Shown: in pieces, positions 23,477-36,950 of the stretch | How positions within the stretch are numbered: the first letter of the stretch is position 1 | Layout of the letters: each line of letters begins with the position of its first letter | Assembly: GCA_000181795.3 (NCBI GenBank) | Contig: CM012955.1 | Location: forward strand, 14,510,763 to 14,574,762 | Reading direction: 5' to 3' | Length of the DNA: 64,000 nt | From: Trichinella spiralis | Lineage: Eukaryota; Nematoda; Enoplea; Trichinellida; Trichinellidae | Program-made: the position numbers and the translations under genes | Notes under the pieces: generated by a model | The model's input: the letters and a program-made list of their open reading frames with translations, nothing else | Told to the model about the DNA's origin: nothing | Database searches by the model: none

Positions 23477-25092
23477 AACTGCTTCTCTCAAATAACCTAC
23501 AACAAATTCCACAACTGTTTGAATATAGACTCTTCAATACCACCTATGACGAACTAGAATGGAATTTTTCTAATAATTATAATTTTGCATAAATTCTGAA
23601 AATACAAAAGAGTTCAACAAATTTTTTTAGACAAATTCAATTCTTTAACATCAACAAATTCTTCATTTGTTCCACTTGAGCACAGTCAGTTTATGTTTAT
23701 ACGAACATTAATTTTTCATTACCATTAATACAATTTATTCACAAAAGTTATTCTAACAGAATTGGAATTTGAATAGCAGAAAAGCGATCGATTAGCGATT
23801 TTCTCACTGCTTCAACAAAACCATTTCTAGTTTATGCAAATAAAATTTATATAAACATTATCGGATTACTTAAATAGAATTTAATTGCCTATGATAAGAG
23901 GCGATGACGAAATGAAGCAAACATTGCAATTGCAATCGATTCTTTCAACTTTTTTTATCACAACATTGCCGAAGAATATGGAAATTAAATTAAAATAAAT
24001 TAATCCCAACCTATAAAGTGCCGAATGATTTTGGAATTTTTGAAAATAACTTTTTAAATTTCAAAACAATTTATCACTTACAACAATTAAATTCATTACA
24101 GATAATTTCTCACTTTGCAACAATGGAAATTTCAACAAATATATTTTCCCTATTTTTCCATTTTAACAAATAAGATGTCTAATATTCAAAATCAATATTC
24201 GCAGCAGCTTATTTTTTTTCCTGACCAAACATCAATATTGACTCAATATGAAGCACAACTGATGATTTTTTCTCAATAAACTATTGACTTTATTTGTTGA
24301 AGAATTTTTTCCATTTGGCAGTGGAATGCAATAATTACGATTATTATTACATTTTTTGACTCATTTATTTAAACATATTTTGAAAAAGAGAATTCAAGTG
24401 TGATACTATTTATAACAAATTATAATACATTTCATCATTGGGCATGTGTTTTGAAAAGAGTAAATTTATAATCATCAATTCCAGTTTTACCTTATCCTGA
24501 CCGGACCAGGTTAGGTAGTGAATAATAACTTAACCGGACTTATGACAAACAAATCAAATTATCACTTGACATTTATCAATTCCTGTTGATCCCTTTCACG
24601 TGACCCACTTTACTAAAGTTTTCCCGCTAAATTTATGTACATTTTATTCTGTTTGTCATTATTTGCATAACTTTGTAGTAGTTGAAATAATAACAATAAT
24701 GAAAGAAATAATAATGTGTTGTAAAAATTTTTTCAGTTTAAGTTCGATTCTATTGTAACAGAGTGAATATTTGCTGTTAATCTTCAACAATTCGATGCAA
24801 CATTTCTTTTAGAACTGAAATTTCTTTGAAAACTGAAGCAATTTATAATAATAATTTAATTGCAATGCAATGAGTGAACACTTCTCTAATTGTGATAATT
24901 AATAAAATTCCCGGTGAACAAAATATATATTATTTATTTTATAAATATGATTTTCCTCAAAATTATTAAAATATTAAGAAATTATTTCATTTTTTTCATT
25001 TGCACATATTGATGTCGTACTGTAGTTACAGTGATGACCTGCGTCAGATGCTAATATTCACGAGTTGTAATATTGGAAACTCAAAGAAAACT
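23477..25092. other. intergenic, nothing recognised
   Basis: Very AT-rich 1.6 kb between the divergent GGH and SNX3 genes, presumably holding both promoters. I see no repeat, RNA gene or open frame of interest. Confidence 0.5.
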
Positions 25093-26472
25093 ATGAATAA
25101 TATATCCTCCACTTTACGATTACCGACCAAACGCCAAACTTTAGACGAAGCATATGCCCCACCTGCTAATTTTTTAGAAATCGAAGTATGCAACCCTATA
25201 ACACACGGTGTTGGCAAGAATCGTTATACAGACTATGACATACGAATGAAGGCAGGTTTATTTATTTCGAAGATTTTTTTTAATTCCACAAAAAAGCATG
25301 TTTCCCTTATTATTACACTTTACATTGTTATATTTTAATTTTTTATTAATTTATTATTTCCTATTTCTTCAATTAATTTCAAACGCGCATAATTTTATAA
25401 ATCACAGTCGCGCCATATTTGTAATAATTAATCGCGTTACTATACATTAGAGTACATTATTATTAATTATTTTATAAATACAAACTAGTCGGCAACTTTT
25501 TAAAATGATTTTTATCACTTTCATAATGTCACTGTATACTTGATCCTTCTGAATTTCAGGAAATTTAAATTGTAATAATCGTTTAATCGTAATCACTGTC
25601 ATCATATGCACTCTCGAACTGTTATCATATCAGTATACCGCATTTGAAGAGCAAGAATTAAAAAACTGTTCACTTTTGTAGTACACTTTTAACTGGCATT
25701 ATTATAATAGACGTAACTTTATAACAACATTCCTCAAATAAATTAAACGAAATGAAATTATCATACGTAATTTGATGTGAACAGAAATACAGTACGCTTC
25801 AATTGGTATAATTTTTTCTGTTTAGACAAACTTGCCGATATTTAAATTGAAAGAATCTTGCGTTCGCCGAAGGTACAGTGATTTTGAATGGTTACGAAAT
25901 GAATTGGAACGCGACAGCAAGGTGATTTACCGGTCTGCTTCTGAATACTAATGCACCGTTGTTTAACATTGACATGTGGCAAAAAATTTTATAATTTTTA
26001 AGCCTTGAGGATATTACTAATTTCATTCACAGCACACGGGAAAATTTGTTTTCCATAAACATTAATAATTTTTTTCCGTCATGACGTCATTCATTTCAGA
26101 TAGTCGTACCTCCACTTCCTGGGAAAGCCTTAAAAAGACAGTTACCCTTTAGGAATGATGATGGAATATTTGAAGTTTCATTCATTGAAGATCGTAGATT
26201 AGGATTAGAGCAATTTATAAATAAGTAAGTTGTTGTTGGTGAAATGAGAAATTAATCAAATATATTGATTTTATGTTTTAAAAATAAATTGAAACAATAA
26301 TAATAATTCATTGCACCTTGGAAAGTTGACTTTTCATCCGTTGAAATATTCGACATTTTGTTCCAGGGTTGCTGGCCATCCTTTAGCGCAGAATGAAAAA
26401 TGTCTGCACATGTTCTTGCAAGAACCATTAGTGGATCGAAATTATGTTCCAGGAAAAATACGCAATTCGTAA
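25093..26472 (+). CDS. SNX3: sorting nexin 3 (PX-domain endosomal retromer adaptor)
   Basis: Exons 25093-25251, 25826-25921, 26100-26224 and 26367-26472 give 161 aa (human SNX3 is 162). The whole protein is a PX domain that binds PtdIns(3)P on early endosomes and recruits retromer, for example for Wntless recycling. Diagnostic segments are [31 protein letters not shown], the phosphoinositide-binding [32 protein letters not shown] and [17 protein letters not shown]. The ATG at 25093 gives the family's usual N-terminal length. Exon 1 ends AAG followed by GC, so intron 1 is GC-AG: only this junction keeps the phase. Confidence 0.95.
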
Positions 26473-28609
26473 ATATTTATGAAATTCAATTTGACGACTG
26501 CTGCTGCTACTGCTGCTACTACTACTACTACTACTATTAATACTGCTACTACTGTGCATCATGCTACCGAGCTGCAAAAATGATATTGGCATTCAAATCC
26601 AATTGGGATATTCATTGTTTTTATATATTTTTACATTATAAATTGTTGTCACCACAGACTTACAATAGTATTTGCAAATGTTCACGAGTGTTGTTTTGAA
26701 GCAGTATCGATTGGTATGCGTGTTTTGGAGCACACTGATTTTAATTAATTAATTTTATTTTTAATAAAGTAAATTTTAAACCCACACGGTGCTATTGCAA
26801 TTCGACAACTATTTTCTTTCATCAACATTTCCATTCATTCTGTAATGATGGACAAATTGAAATTACTATTTGAAAAATTTGATTCAACTTTGCACGCGCA
26901 ACTACTTTCCCACATGCCTACAACCAACTAATGCAGGCAGTATTAAATCAAAAATAAAATCATTATTTTCTTTCAATAAAGTTATTCTCAAATCCACAAC
27001 TTCTCAAATTTGTGTGTATTTCTTGCAAAACGATGCAATTTATCATTTCCACATCAAATCTTTCGGATAATATTTAAGCAGGCTGAAAAGTGGGGGGATG
27101 ATTTTATCTCTGCCGTCGACACTTGACGCCATGTGTTGAGCAAATGTTGAACTTTTTGCGCAAATATTTTTCTCTCGTAAAAGTAAAATTTCAACTCCAA
27201 TCTCACCTACTCGTAAATGTTAAATGCTGATGCTCGATATGGTTTGTAATTTTTTTTTGGTCAAAATTTGAAGCCATTTTTATTTTTATTACTATCACTG
27301 AAAGAATGCTTTGCATTTGATTTTTCCATTCTAATGGCCTTGGTATGAAAATTGAAACAAATTCTAAAATAAGGTTACATACATTTAAGTTCAATGTTCT
27401 TTTTTTCCTTCTTCAATTACTGTAGAACAATCAGACAGTGGATAAAAAAATATCTATTTTAAATGGCATAATTTTTCGTGTAACAGTTGAGAAATATTTG
27501 TTTGGTAACATGGAAAAAATTGTTGTTAGCTTGACCGGAAAGCCCAGTCAATCAAAGGCGCTTGATGAAAGTAATTTCTCTCAACCCAGAGGCAAAAATG
27601 CAAGCTGACCAAAGAAAAATGAGCTGCTATCAGCTTTTAAACTAGCTGATGACATGACAGCTCCAGGCCAAATGTTATCATTACGAAAAGCTGCCTCTCA
27701 AATTTGTGAATACGGTTCTTTCCAAAAAAAGATCATCATCAATCAAAAATGAATTGCAGTTTTCGTTGGAGCTTTTTGCCGAAAGTAAAATTCGATGACT
27801 TGAAAACCAACCAACAGTCCGCTTTAACGCAAGCACAATAAAAAAAACATGTCGAACAATTTTTTACTATCCCCTTCTCAAAGAACAATACACCCCCAAA
27901 CCACACCCACATCGAGAACATTGAAATTCAACAACGTCGATCTTGCACGCCCACTTTCTCAGACCAAATGATCAAGCTGAATCGATTTTTCCATTTCACT
28001 CACTTATCATTGTTGTCACTAGCTGCCAGTAAGTTTACACACGTGGAAAACTTAAATGACAATGAAAATAAAATAAATAAATATATAACGTCTTAATTTT
28101 ATTTATTTTAAAACTCCCAATTACGAAACTGTCATCAATTGTATTGAATACCAATTAATAAATAAAGTTAAATGACAAAGTGACTTACTGTATTTGTAAA
28201 TTACAAAATTTTCCATTAATAGCAGCCGTAATTACTGTCAGTGAAATTAATTTTATTACAATTCTTATCACTTAATAAATAAATGCATATTTAAAAATAA
28301 TTACTTATTACTCTAAAGCAACAAACATCTTCAACCAAGTTTGTGTGGATTACTGTAACACATAAAGTTTTTAATTTGCTCAAATAAATTAGTAATATAG
28401 TAAAATTTGTTATCATTTGTTTTAAATTACATTAATATATATGTAATTTATACAAATTTTATTTTATCAACTATATTTTGTAGGGCATATATTGAAATAT
28501 TGTATATTTATTTGTACCAACTTGTCATTATTTTGTAGAAACCGCTGTGTGTCATCTGAAGTTTGCTTACTGAAATTGCTGTTCTGTTGAAGAAATAGCT
28601 TCTTGTTCA
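26473..28609. other. intergenic; trinucleotide repeat at about 26499-26560
   Basis: Downstream of SNX3 there is an imperfect (CTG)n/(CTA)n tract and an AATAAA at 26763-26768 that could end SNX3 transcripts. The remaining 1.8 kb is AT-rich with no supported frame. Confidence 0.5.
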
Positions 28610-31600
28610 ATGGCGGACGCGGGTTTTTTTCGAGTAAGTTATCCTTTGCATTTATTATTTCATTTTTCACTGCTCTTTTGATGTGTTTTCTGTTAATCGT
28701 TGTCTTATAGAAGGTGGCATAAAATGAATTTTTGTTATGTATTAATAGTTTTATTTGTTGTTGTGAAACTTTTCTCCATTACTTTTGCATGTATAATTTT
28801 AGTACTGATGTTTCAAGTTTTAAAATGCTGAGCATGATAAGTTTAACTTTTATTTACGCTAAATGTGATACTTCATACAAATTGTTATCTTTGTAATGTA
28901 TTTGAGGAGTGGTTGATCTTTTGTTTAGTTAAATTTAACTTTTTTCCTTTTGAATGCAGAGCATGATTAAGATATAATTTCTCTGATGATAAAAAAAGTA
29001 TTAAATGAACGTTATGAATCGGATGTTTTTTTTTCGACATTTCAAAATGATGTTGCAAGTAGGATATTGATTCGCGAAGATTGATTTTTTTGTAATTATA
29101 GATTACTATTGTACTTTTATAAATTTAACTATTTTGATTTAACAGAATTTAACTTGAATTTTGTATACACTTTTATGATAAAAATATTGATTATTTATAA
29201 TTTAGGGCACGAATTCGGAACAAGATCTTCGTTTTTCTAATAAGCAGAAGAAATTGTTGAAGACCCTTAAGTTTGAAGATTCCTTGAATACAAAGGTATA
29301 CAAATAGAGAGAAAAAAAATTGTTTAAAATGATAATATTTCATATTTTCAAGGTTGATATGAAACGAATCGACTTGGATGTCATGCGGCTGTGGATTACA
29401 AAGCGTGTATCCGAAATTTTGGGAATGGAAGATGATGTTGTTGTCGAATTTGTGCTCAACCAATTGGAAGAGGAGGTATGCACGCGTTTATTTTTTCAAG
29501 GGAATATTTCTTTGAAAAACATTTTTTTTCTTTTCAAATATTAGTTCAGATATTTTTCATTTATTCATTTGAACGCAACTTTGTATATTAATATCACTTT
29601 TGAACATTTAACGATATCAGCGGTCGATTGTTTGTTTGATAGGCAATTTGTGAGCAGATTAGTTAAGAGCAGTGGTTAAACAAGCCATTTTAAATTTTTG
29701 TAGTTGTTTGAAATTGCACGTCCGTATCTTTTACAGTTTGTCAACGTTGATCTTATCTATTATAAGCGATCATTCAAGTTGAGATTTTTTTTTGCTAAGA
29801 AAATTCTAGCATTCCATTTCCAGTAATTATTCCCTCACCATAATGGTAGCATAATTAGTCTTGTTTGAAACAGTCTGTGGCGAGGGGTTGAAAATGATTA
29901 ACCCTCTGTGATGGATTCTTGGGGTCAAGTCTTAGTGCTTTACATGTGCTTTATTTCGTCATTTTCTATCGTTATGACCTGACGCTTGGTGACGTCACTT
30001 TTGAAGCAATAGGGCATGTTTTTTTTTTTTTAAATTCAATGTTTTGCAACGTTTCGTTGATACTCCACAACATTTCAAAATCAAAACGTACATTTCTGAA
30101 TTGCTGAGGTCGAATTGCTCCCACAGCAGAAAATCGTGTAAAAAAAGCTTGAATAATCCCCCTGAATAGTTCTTCAGTTCCAGTATTAAGTTGTATTTTC
30201 AATTCGTATTGACACGTAAAGACTAATTTAATACTATATGTTGAAAAAATTTGCAACGAATTGAGATGATTATTCAAGCGTTGTGAAGCGTTGACCTTGA
30301 GAATCTAACAATCTATCAGAGGGTTAATTATAAAATGATCTGTTATTTGAAAAGCATTTATTCAAGCGGAAAAATTGTTTATTATGTGATTGTGTTTTTG
30401 TTAGATTGATTTTATTTATTTTTTAAGGTAAATTTTCGTGTATCCCTAACGTTTTGTGTATGTTCTTTTCTTTTTTTTTTCTTTTGAATTTAACGAGAGA
30501 ATTATGTGTGATAAGAGTTTGTTTCGCGGTTGTTGTTCTGGGTGCGTATAATTTCATCATCCACCATGTTGTTTTATTGTTTTGCGGTTGTTATTCGGGG
30601 TTCGTATGTTGTCTTTTCTAAAACTGGCATTTCGCAGACTGCCTGACTGCATACATATAATGCTTCTGCTGTATGTTAGCCGTTCATGCTTTGAACGCCG
30701 ATTGTATCAGGGAAGAGAAATGGTGATTGATGTGCAAGGTAATGGATATGGTGCACGTTTTTTGTTTTGTTTTGTTTTGTTTTTTTGATGTTTGAAATTT
30801 TCAGATCGACTGCTTCATCGTAACGTTCTTGTGTCCTGGGTGATCTCTTACGAGATCACAGCCGACTGGAAAACATGTTATCTTATAAATTAAACAATTT
30901 TCCAGTTGTAATATTATTTGATAATCTGTTCTTTCTTATAGATATGCATTTTGTTTTATGTATTTTTTCAATTTTTATTTCTCCAAAGTATTTATTTATT
31001 TGAAAACAATTTTGTTGTTCTGTTTGTATTTTGTTTTCAGGATATGGATCCGAGAAATATGCAAATCAATTTGACAGGATTTTTGAATGCTAAAAAAGCT
31101 CGCGAATTTATGGGCGAATTGTGGGATTTGTTAATCGACGCACAAAATTCAGAGTGCGGTATTCCGCAGACATTGATCAATGCGAAGGCAGAATATCTAC
31201 GATCGGTGTGTTTTATTTTATTTTTTAAATTGATTTTATTTGATTTTGTTATTTTCCATTGTCAGCGCAGTGCAGAAGAACGATTGGCCAGCTTGGACGA
31301 TCCACCAAGTCCTGAATTGAAAAATGACAGTCCAACGGCACGTGAAGAATCCGAAGAACGTCCAGTACGTGGTTATGATTCTTCTAGCAAAGTTTCGCCG
31401 TCGAAAAGCCGAGATGCACGCCACAAGGAAAGGGAATCACGGTTCCGTCGACGTCCAATTCCTTCTCCACGTCGAAGCAGTGTTCGCGAACCACCGACAC
31501 CAACTGCTCATGAAAGCAAAACTGGCGAAAGAAGACGCAAAGAGGAACCGTAAATTTGAATATATATTTTTTTTTTATTAATTTCAATTTTTCATACTAT

Positions 31601-34421
31601 TGCATTTAATATTATATATGTGTGAAATTTAGTGAAAAGTATCGTTCAAGCAGACGAAAAATGCAAGAAAATCGACGCGATGAAAAAGACCGTCATTTTC
31701 GATACTTTAGCTCTTATAAATCAAAGTATGTTTGTATTTATTGTTTTACAATTATAAACTGAATAATTAATTATTAAAGCCGAGCGAAATATGATAAATC
31801 GATTAATGAACAGCGATCATTGGAAAAACACTTGGAACGAAGTATACACATTTTTTTTAATTTGATATAATGATTCGATATTTTATTGCGTAATTTTCAT
31901 TTAGAACGTAGTCGAAGTTTGAGCAAGGAACCAAACGAAAAGCGTATTAGTCGAAAAAGGGAAAATGCTTATAGTTGTAAGTTTTATTAGTGTTTTTGAT
32001 TTGAAATTTAATAAATTGAGATTCTGTGCAATGTAAATTGTTTCAATTCTTTTGTTTTTTTTACATTAGCATCAGACGACAGAAGCTCTTCAACACCGGA
32101 AGAAGAGCGCAGGAGCAGGCGACGTATGCGTGATCGTTACATAGGTATGTTGAGTTTGTATGTTTTTGAAAATAAAGCAGCTTTTTTTTCTTGTTTTAGA
32201 TTATTACAGATACCGGAGCAGGAGAGGTCGTAGTAAAGAAAGGAAGCGCGAAAGTTGGATGCGTTATAGAAGAGATGCGGATTTTGCGGATCGTCGCCGT
32301 GAAGAGAATAGAAAGCGTAAAAATAATTGTTGTTGTTCTTACATTTTTTACAATTTATTTGTTAAATAAAATTCTTGTACTTGTAATTTTCCATTTTTTC
32401 AAATTGTATTTATGCAGGACGAAGTAGAAGTGATTCACCGCATTTTAAAAGAGATGAACGCGATTACAGAAAGCACAGGCAGGCCAAGCAGGAACGCGGT
32501 ATGTTGAAAAAAGCAAAATAACCGTTTTTTCATTGCTTCGCCTAATGTATTATTATTAATTTTAGATGATCGACGTCGTCGGGACAGAGTTGATGAAAAG
32601 AATCACAAATCTTATAAAAGTACGTCTGATTTTTTGAATAATTTTCAATGTACAATATTAGTTGTTTAGGTTTCTCGATAAATTTTTTCATAAATTGAAA
32701 ACGATTTATGCATTGTATTGTATTTATTTTTTATTTTGTAGAGAAACGTTCCCGAAGTATTGGTGAATCGGATTCGAGTGTTGAAGATAATGTTAATCGA
32801 GATCGCATGTCGCGAAAACCGCAACTAAAGCGTGAAAGGGTGAAAAAAAGAAGTAAATTACTTGAACAAAATTTTTTAAAATTATTATTCAGTATATTTA
32901 TTTCAAATGTCTGTATTTTATAAGAACGGTTGGCGTCTTCGAATTCAAGTGGAGATAGCAGCAAAAGTGATCAGTGTAAGCTGTTCAGTAGAGGAGGAAA
33001 AAATTATTCCACAATGCACTAACTCTTTTTTTTTCGTTTGATTTCAGCTCCATTCGAGAGAAGAATATCATCTCCGGACACATCTCATGGTTTAGATGAG
33101 AAAATTAAATGTGTAGACAGTGGGAATTAAAGAAGCGAATGTTTTATTTTCAGACCGCGTGAATACTCCAGATAAACAGCGTACTGAATCAGAAAGTGAA
33201 GCTACAGGCCGTACACGCAAGCGCAGTTCTCAGAATATTACTCAGAGTATGTAAATTTTAATTTAAGCTGGAAATTTTGACGTATTTTCTGATGTTTCTA
33301 CAAATTTATGAGTAATGTACATTTTTACAGCGAAAGACGATAGTGATATTTCACCTGCAAAAGTACTGAAGAACAGCTATACGGATAGTAAGCGGTTTTT
33401 TATTTTAATCATTTATCATTTGAAAAAAAGAAACAATGCCATTTTGAAGATTATGGAACGTCTGCCGAAGAAGAAAAAGAAGCGGAAAACAATCAGAAGA
33501 ATAATAAACTGTACCAGGTAATGAGGGAATTATTTATTGTTTTGGTTTGTTTGGATGTAGATTTTGTTTTTATTTGCATAAAAAAATTTCAAATTCAGTT
33601 GCAGCCGCCAGATGGGAATAAACTCAGCGTAAACGACGATAAGGTAGATTGTTGAATTGAATTGATTTCACATTCATGCTTGTATGTTTGATAGGTTTTG
33701 CCCAAGAATTTCACTTCAGATGAACGTAAAGCACTTGAAGCAGTGACACCACCTTTACAACGAAAATCAGTAAGTGAAAATTTCAGCATTTTCTTCAACT
33801 TTTCAATATTTTTTTCAAGTTACTTTATTGAATTTTGTTTTGCTTTTAGTTGGGATGCAAATTTGATGAAACAGACTTTGATAAGGAGCTGGTAAAGAAG
33901 AAACGGTCATCGTCAGAATCATTGTTAGATGATGAACATTCTGACGAGAAGAAGAAAGCCAAGTAATCAGTCGAAGCGAGCAGTTTTGTTATATATTATT
34001 TATTTATTTATTCAAAAAATTGGTTGGTCTGTTCAGAAGGGGGCATACTCGTGGCAAAGGGGAATCACGTGGCAAAAGTAAGAGCAAGAACAAGGAAAAG
34101 TGAGTGGAATAATTCATTTCAACAATGGAATTTGAAATTTTTATTTATCGGCGTATATGTTGATTAAGGGAACGTAGAAAAAGGGATAAGCATTTTTCGA
34201 GTGTTGAAGAAAGCAGCGACAGGCAGTCGAAGGATGACAAGAAGAAGAAGAAAAAGAAGAGCAAGAAGAAGAAGAAGAAGAAGAGAAAACACCGACACCA
34301 TTCTGAATCATCGTCATCCAAGAAACCCAGTCGACGATCACGAGCTTCTCGTGATTCCACCTCATCGGACCGTGGTGATAATTTGAAAAATTCAATCCAT
34401 TCATTTATAATGTCATTATGA
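28610..34421 (+). CDS. SRRM1: SRRM1 (SRm160) splicing coactivator, PWI plus RS domains, about 23 exons
   Basis: First exons: 28610-28633, 29206-29295, 29353-29475, 31041-31205, 31266-31549, 31633-31725, 31780-31841, 31905-31976. There follow short exons at 32070, 32200, 32418, 32566, 32742, 32925, 33048, 33154, 33331, 33450, 33599, 33695, 33850, 34037 and 34169. The sum of 2211 nt is open, about 736 aa. The start MADAGFFRGTNSEQDLRFS is almost identical to SRRM1. A PWI nucleic-acid-binding domain (about residues 39-130) contains LWITKRVSEILGMEDDVVVEF and MQINLTGFLNAKKAREFMGELW. The rest is RS/RE-rich and ends in a poly-lysine tract (about 34230-34290). SRRM1 bridges SR proteins and the exon junction complex. 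The last intron is uncertain: splicing 34375 to 34441 would end the protein at 34446 instead of 34421. Ten successive exons are symmetric phase 1-1. Confidence 0.93.
29898..30327. mobile_element. piggyBac-like non-autonomous element (MITE) in SRRM1 intron 3
   Basis: A 422-bp element (29902-30323) is bounded by TTAA on both sides, the piggyBac target duplication. Its ends are inverted CCCTCTG...CAGAGGG, starting with CCC as piggyBac termini do. Imperfect subterminal inverted repeats continue inward (GATTCTTGGGGTCAAG on the left against GATTCTCAAGGTCAAC on the inverted right). No transposase frame is present, so it would have moved with help from another copy. Confidence 0.8.
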
Positions 34422-35640
34422 ATTTCGTCACTGTTTTCCAGGTTAACATTCGGTATGAAAGTCAACGAACGACTGGCAAACGAAGATGTTTTCTGGCACC
34501 GCAATATTCATATTTGCATCACATTCAGCGGCAGTTATTGAAATTGAAATTTTTTCAACTATTACTCTCCGTATACTTCTTTGTCAACGCTCCAATCCAT
34601 CGTATACTGATCAACAAGTTACACTACCGAAACAACCGTGCGCATTTATATTATTTCTTCTTTTTATAAAATTTTATAACTTCCATAATTTCAAATGTAA
34701 CTTTTAATCAAGTAAGCTGTCGGCATATTCATTTCTTGTACATTTTTCTTCCCACGCACTATTGCGTTTATGTATGTGCATTACTTTGAATGTAAATCAT
34801 CTTTTGCCCCTTCTCCCCCAAAAAAATTTGAGTTGATTTTTGAAGCGGTGCAAACGGAAATCTATTTTTGCACTTGCTTGTTTATACACACACATATATA
34901 TATATATATATATATTCATCTATTTATAAAATGAACGTTTTCGAAATTCAAAAGTGTCACAAATTTGAACTCAGTGAAATGGCAGTGTTGAACTGCGGTT
35001 CAAATACGTAAAGCGATATTGAAGCTATTAAATGAACCATTTCATTTTTTTACAAATTTAATTTTCACTTACACTGTGCAAGTTGTGTTGGCAGAGATTC
35101 GCCTGACCACTGTGCCGCTGTTGATAATCGTAACGCACTAATTTAACAATTCAAAAATGCCACTTGGCAATTTAATTTTTCTTCACTTTGTTGCAGTAAT
35201 TTAAATTTTATAAAATTTTACAATACCTATAACAAATACGCCTTTAAATCCATTGGTTGCTAGTAAATTGTTTAAAAATTCCATATTTTACAATTCATAA
35301 CTTGTAATATCAGTTGAAATGAAATACTGGCTGTTTAAATGAAAATTTAGACACTGTTTCGAGTGCTGTTTGCAAATTTGTGAGTAATTTCTAAACGCAA
35401 TTTGTCGAAAGACGATGTGCATGTTGCATTGATCAAAGTTGATAGGTCACCAATGTTCACAAAGCTGTTCATCACGCTTCTTCCTTACAATATTCCCTAA
35501 CTAAAAGTGAAATAAACATTTATTTTATTGCATGCATTTTTATTTTCATGTTCAATTAATTATATACAAACCTTTTTTCCTCTTATAGTTTGTCAAAAAA
35601 CATCTTTTATACATAAATTTAAAACGCATTGTAATGAACA
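34422..35640. other. SRRM1 3' flank with (CA)/(TA) tract
   Basis: No gene is recognised. A (CA)n(TA)n microsatellite lies at about 34886-34914. The rest is AT-rich and probably includes the SRRM1 3' UTR. Confidence 0.5.
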
Positions 35641-35642
35641 TA

Positions 35643-35945
35643 TCGATAAAAATTAACCCAAGAAAACTGAATAATTGGCATTTAAAATATAATTATGCAT
35701 GGCAGTGAATTACAAAATAGACTAGACAACAGGTTCTAGTAATGAAGAAGGCAAGCAGAAATTCCCGAGCAAAAGACAACTAGATTGTGTTGGAATGAAA
35801 AAAAAAGATCAAAACCCAACATTTAGATACGATGAAAGAAATGTAATAAAACGTTGATGGGGCTATTAATCGTGGTTTTTGACAACCACCAGGGTGTAAA
35901 TATCACAAAACCATATTATTAAAGTGGTTTGTGATTAAAAAAGTG
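35643..35945. repeat. hairpin-bearing repeat, copy 1
   Basis: Shares with copies 2 and 3 the block GAATTACAAAATAGACTAGA, CAAGCA and ATCAAAACCCAACAT, followed by two hairpins. Hairpin A is at 35872-35889 (GTGGTT/AACCAC). Hairpin B is at 35902-35935 (ATCACAAAACCA paired to TGGTTTGTGAT with one bulge). A 60-bp leader shared with copy 3 begins at 35643. There is no conserved reading frame. The function and strand are unknown. Confidence 0.8.
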
Positions 35946-36007
35946 TATTACACTACATTCTGTTTTTGAAGAGTAGTGGGTGCTTTCTATGTTTTAGAAG
36001 GACCATA

Positions 36008-36037
36008 CTCGTACTCCGTATCATCTCGGAGTACGAG
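36008..36037. other. perfect 11-bp hairpin
   Basis: CTCGTACTCCG and its exact reverse complement CGGAGTACGAG flank an 8-nt loop. It lies between repeat copies 1 and 2 and is unusually GC-rich for this locus. Confidence 0.85.
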
Positions 36038-36286
36038 AAACTTTCTTTGTATTATCAAGGGACATGGATATGGTGTAGTAAAAACTAAAACATGTTCCTT
36101 TTCCTATGTTTTTGTTTGAAATAATTATTATTGTTTTATGAAACTTGTGAAAAGAATAATTAAGCCATCGTAATATTTCTCGCATAAGCAGTATGTGTTG
36201 CGTTTACGTTAATCGACCCGTGCGATTAGGCATAGCTTATTAAGCTTTGACGTGTAAATGCGTGTTTACAAAGCGTAAAGTGTAAA

Positions 36287-36520
36287 AGTTGAATTACAAA
36301 ATAGACTAGACAACAGATTCTAGTATTGAAGATGACAAGCAGAAATTCCTGGGCATGAAGCTGCATAATTGTGTTAAAATGAAAAAAATTATCAAAACCC
36401 AACATGTAGTTACGATGAAATGATCCTGATAGAAAGTTGATGGCATTTCCGTATCGTGGTGTCTTACCACCACCAAGTGATGTATCACAGAACCATTTTA
36501 TAAAGATGGTTTGTGATTTT
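36287..36520. repeat. hairpin-bearing repeat, copy 2
   Basis: Lacks the 60-bp leader of copies 1 and 3 but keeps the common block. Hairpin A is at 36456-36473 (GTGGTG/CACCAC, 6-nt loop) and hairpin B at 36484-36517 (ATCACAGAACCAT/ATGGTTTGTGAT). The two hairpins have the same sizes as in copy 1, but stem pairs have changed on both sides. Confidence 0.8.
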
Positions 36521-36950
36521 GGTTGTCTTATTGCAATACTTACATGTGTTGCCGTTTCTCAGCGGAATACTTGTTTGCTGAAGAAACACACAATAATTGG
36601 GTGGGGTTAAATGATATTGATGCTTCATAAATATGTCAAAATGCGGTTAGGGATGAGGAAGCAATTAAAATATAGTAATCTATGTAATTAGTATAAAAAG
36701 CATTAAACTGTCCTACTAATGTGATAATGTATAGCTTTTCTAAACTTCTCAATTTAAATGTGTAGCAGGATTTAATAAGTATACCAAAATAGGCATGATG
36801 ATTTATGTAAAATACGACTTTATCACTACCTTTGTGAATACTCGCAGTGTTAATGAGTACTGTATTTTTGTACGAATAGTGTAGCAACATGATGATCAGT
36901 ATAATGATCATACACGCAATTTTAGCAATGCCATTATATAGAGTACGTAC

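Noticed and set aside
34145-34504. Long minus-strand frames with poly-Ser/Phe runs opposite the SRRM1 lysine tract
   Set aside because: They are the antisense shadow of the low-complexity AAG repeats in the SRRM1 coding exon.
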